Below, piece by piece: positions 5,722 to 5,737 of a DNA stretch of 5,737 nt. The DNA comes from an uncultured Actinomycetes bacterium (GTDB lineage Bacteria > Actinomycetota > Thermoleophilia > Gaiellales > Gaiellaceae): NCBI GenBank assembly GCA_903930195.1, contig CAIYXH010000258.1:1-5737 (forward strand), in the 5' to 3' direction. The stretch's first letter is position 1. Each line of letters begins with the position of its first letter. Made by a program: the position numbers and the translations under genes. The notes beneath the pieces were generated by a model. It did no database searches, was not told where the DNA came from, and saw nothing but the letters and a program-made list of their open reading frames with translations.

Positions 5722-5735
5722 GGGGGGGGGGGGGG
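5722..5735. repeat. 14-base G homopolymer near the window end
   Basis: An unbroken run of 14 G lies 13 nt upstream of the aminotransferase-like start codon and two bases from the window end. It may be a sequencing or assembly artefact at a contig edge, since two-colour chemistry produces false poly-G. If real, it would be a slippage-prone tract in the 5' region of the gene. Confidence 0.8.
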
Positions 5736-5737
5736 CG

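Noticed and set aside
1..5737. CRISPR array, insertion sequence or direct-repeat attachment sites
   Set aside because: No regularly spaced repeats, transposase or integrase motifs, or flanking direct repeats were seen.

Overview
The window looks like chromosomal DNA of a high-GC actinobacterium. It has GC-rich third codon positions, GTG starts, arginine strongly preferred over lysine, and many long shadow reading frames. The gene set (AI-2E exporter family, secreted plastocyanin-like proteins, Asp-box propeller, small AT-hook-like protein) would fit the Thermoleophilia (Gaiellales or Solirubrobacterales). That placement is an inference from style, not from a marker gene. A run of 14 G two bases from the right end suggests the window ends at a contig edge.

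Layout from left to right. The 3' end of an Asp-box (BNR) beta-propeller gene (+) converges on a secreted type-1 copper protein gene (-). That gene is divergent from an EamA/RhtA-type exporter gene (+). Next is a gene-poor stretch (about 2085-2345) with two hairpins and a short reading frame (-) that resembles the N-terminus of a GAF-domain signalling protein, stopped after 29 residues. A 70-residue basic-tailed protein (-) follows, with a hairpin just past its stop codon. It is divergent from an AI-2E/PerM-family transporter gene (+). That gene converges, with only 3 nt between stops, on a minus-strand pair: a class I/II aminotransferase-like gene and, downstream with a 4-nt GTGA overlap, a second secreted cupredoxin-like gene.

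The most interesting part is this last pair, because both proteins keep a recognisable fold but lack its chemistry. The aminotransferase homologue has Ala where the PLP-binding lysine belongs, and by my reading its 375 residues contain no lysine at all. The cupredoxin-like protein aligns without gaps with the intact copper protein near the left end, across both ligand regions, yet all four copper ligands are replaced (H to P, C to L, H to V, M to V). The two genes overlap stop to start, so their translation is probably coupled. One product should be cytosolic and the other exported. Both cupredoxin proteins also carry a C-terminal domain that looks like a second, degenerate cupredoxin repeat.

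The remaining genes look like ordinary, independent transcription units. I see no tRNA, rRNA, CRISPR array, insertion sequence or integrase.
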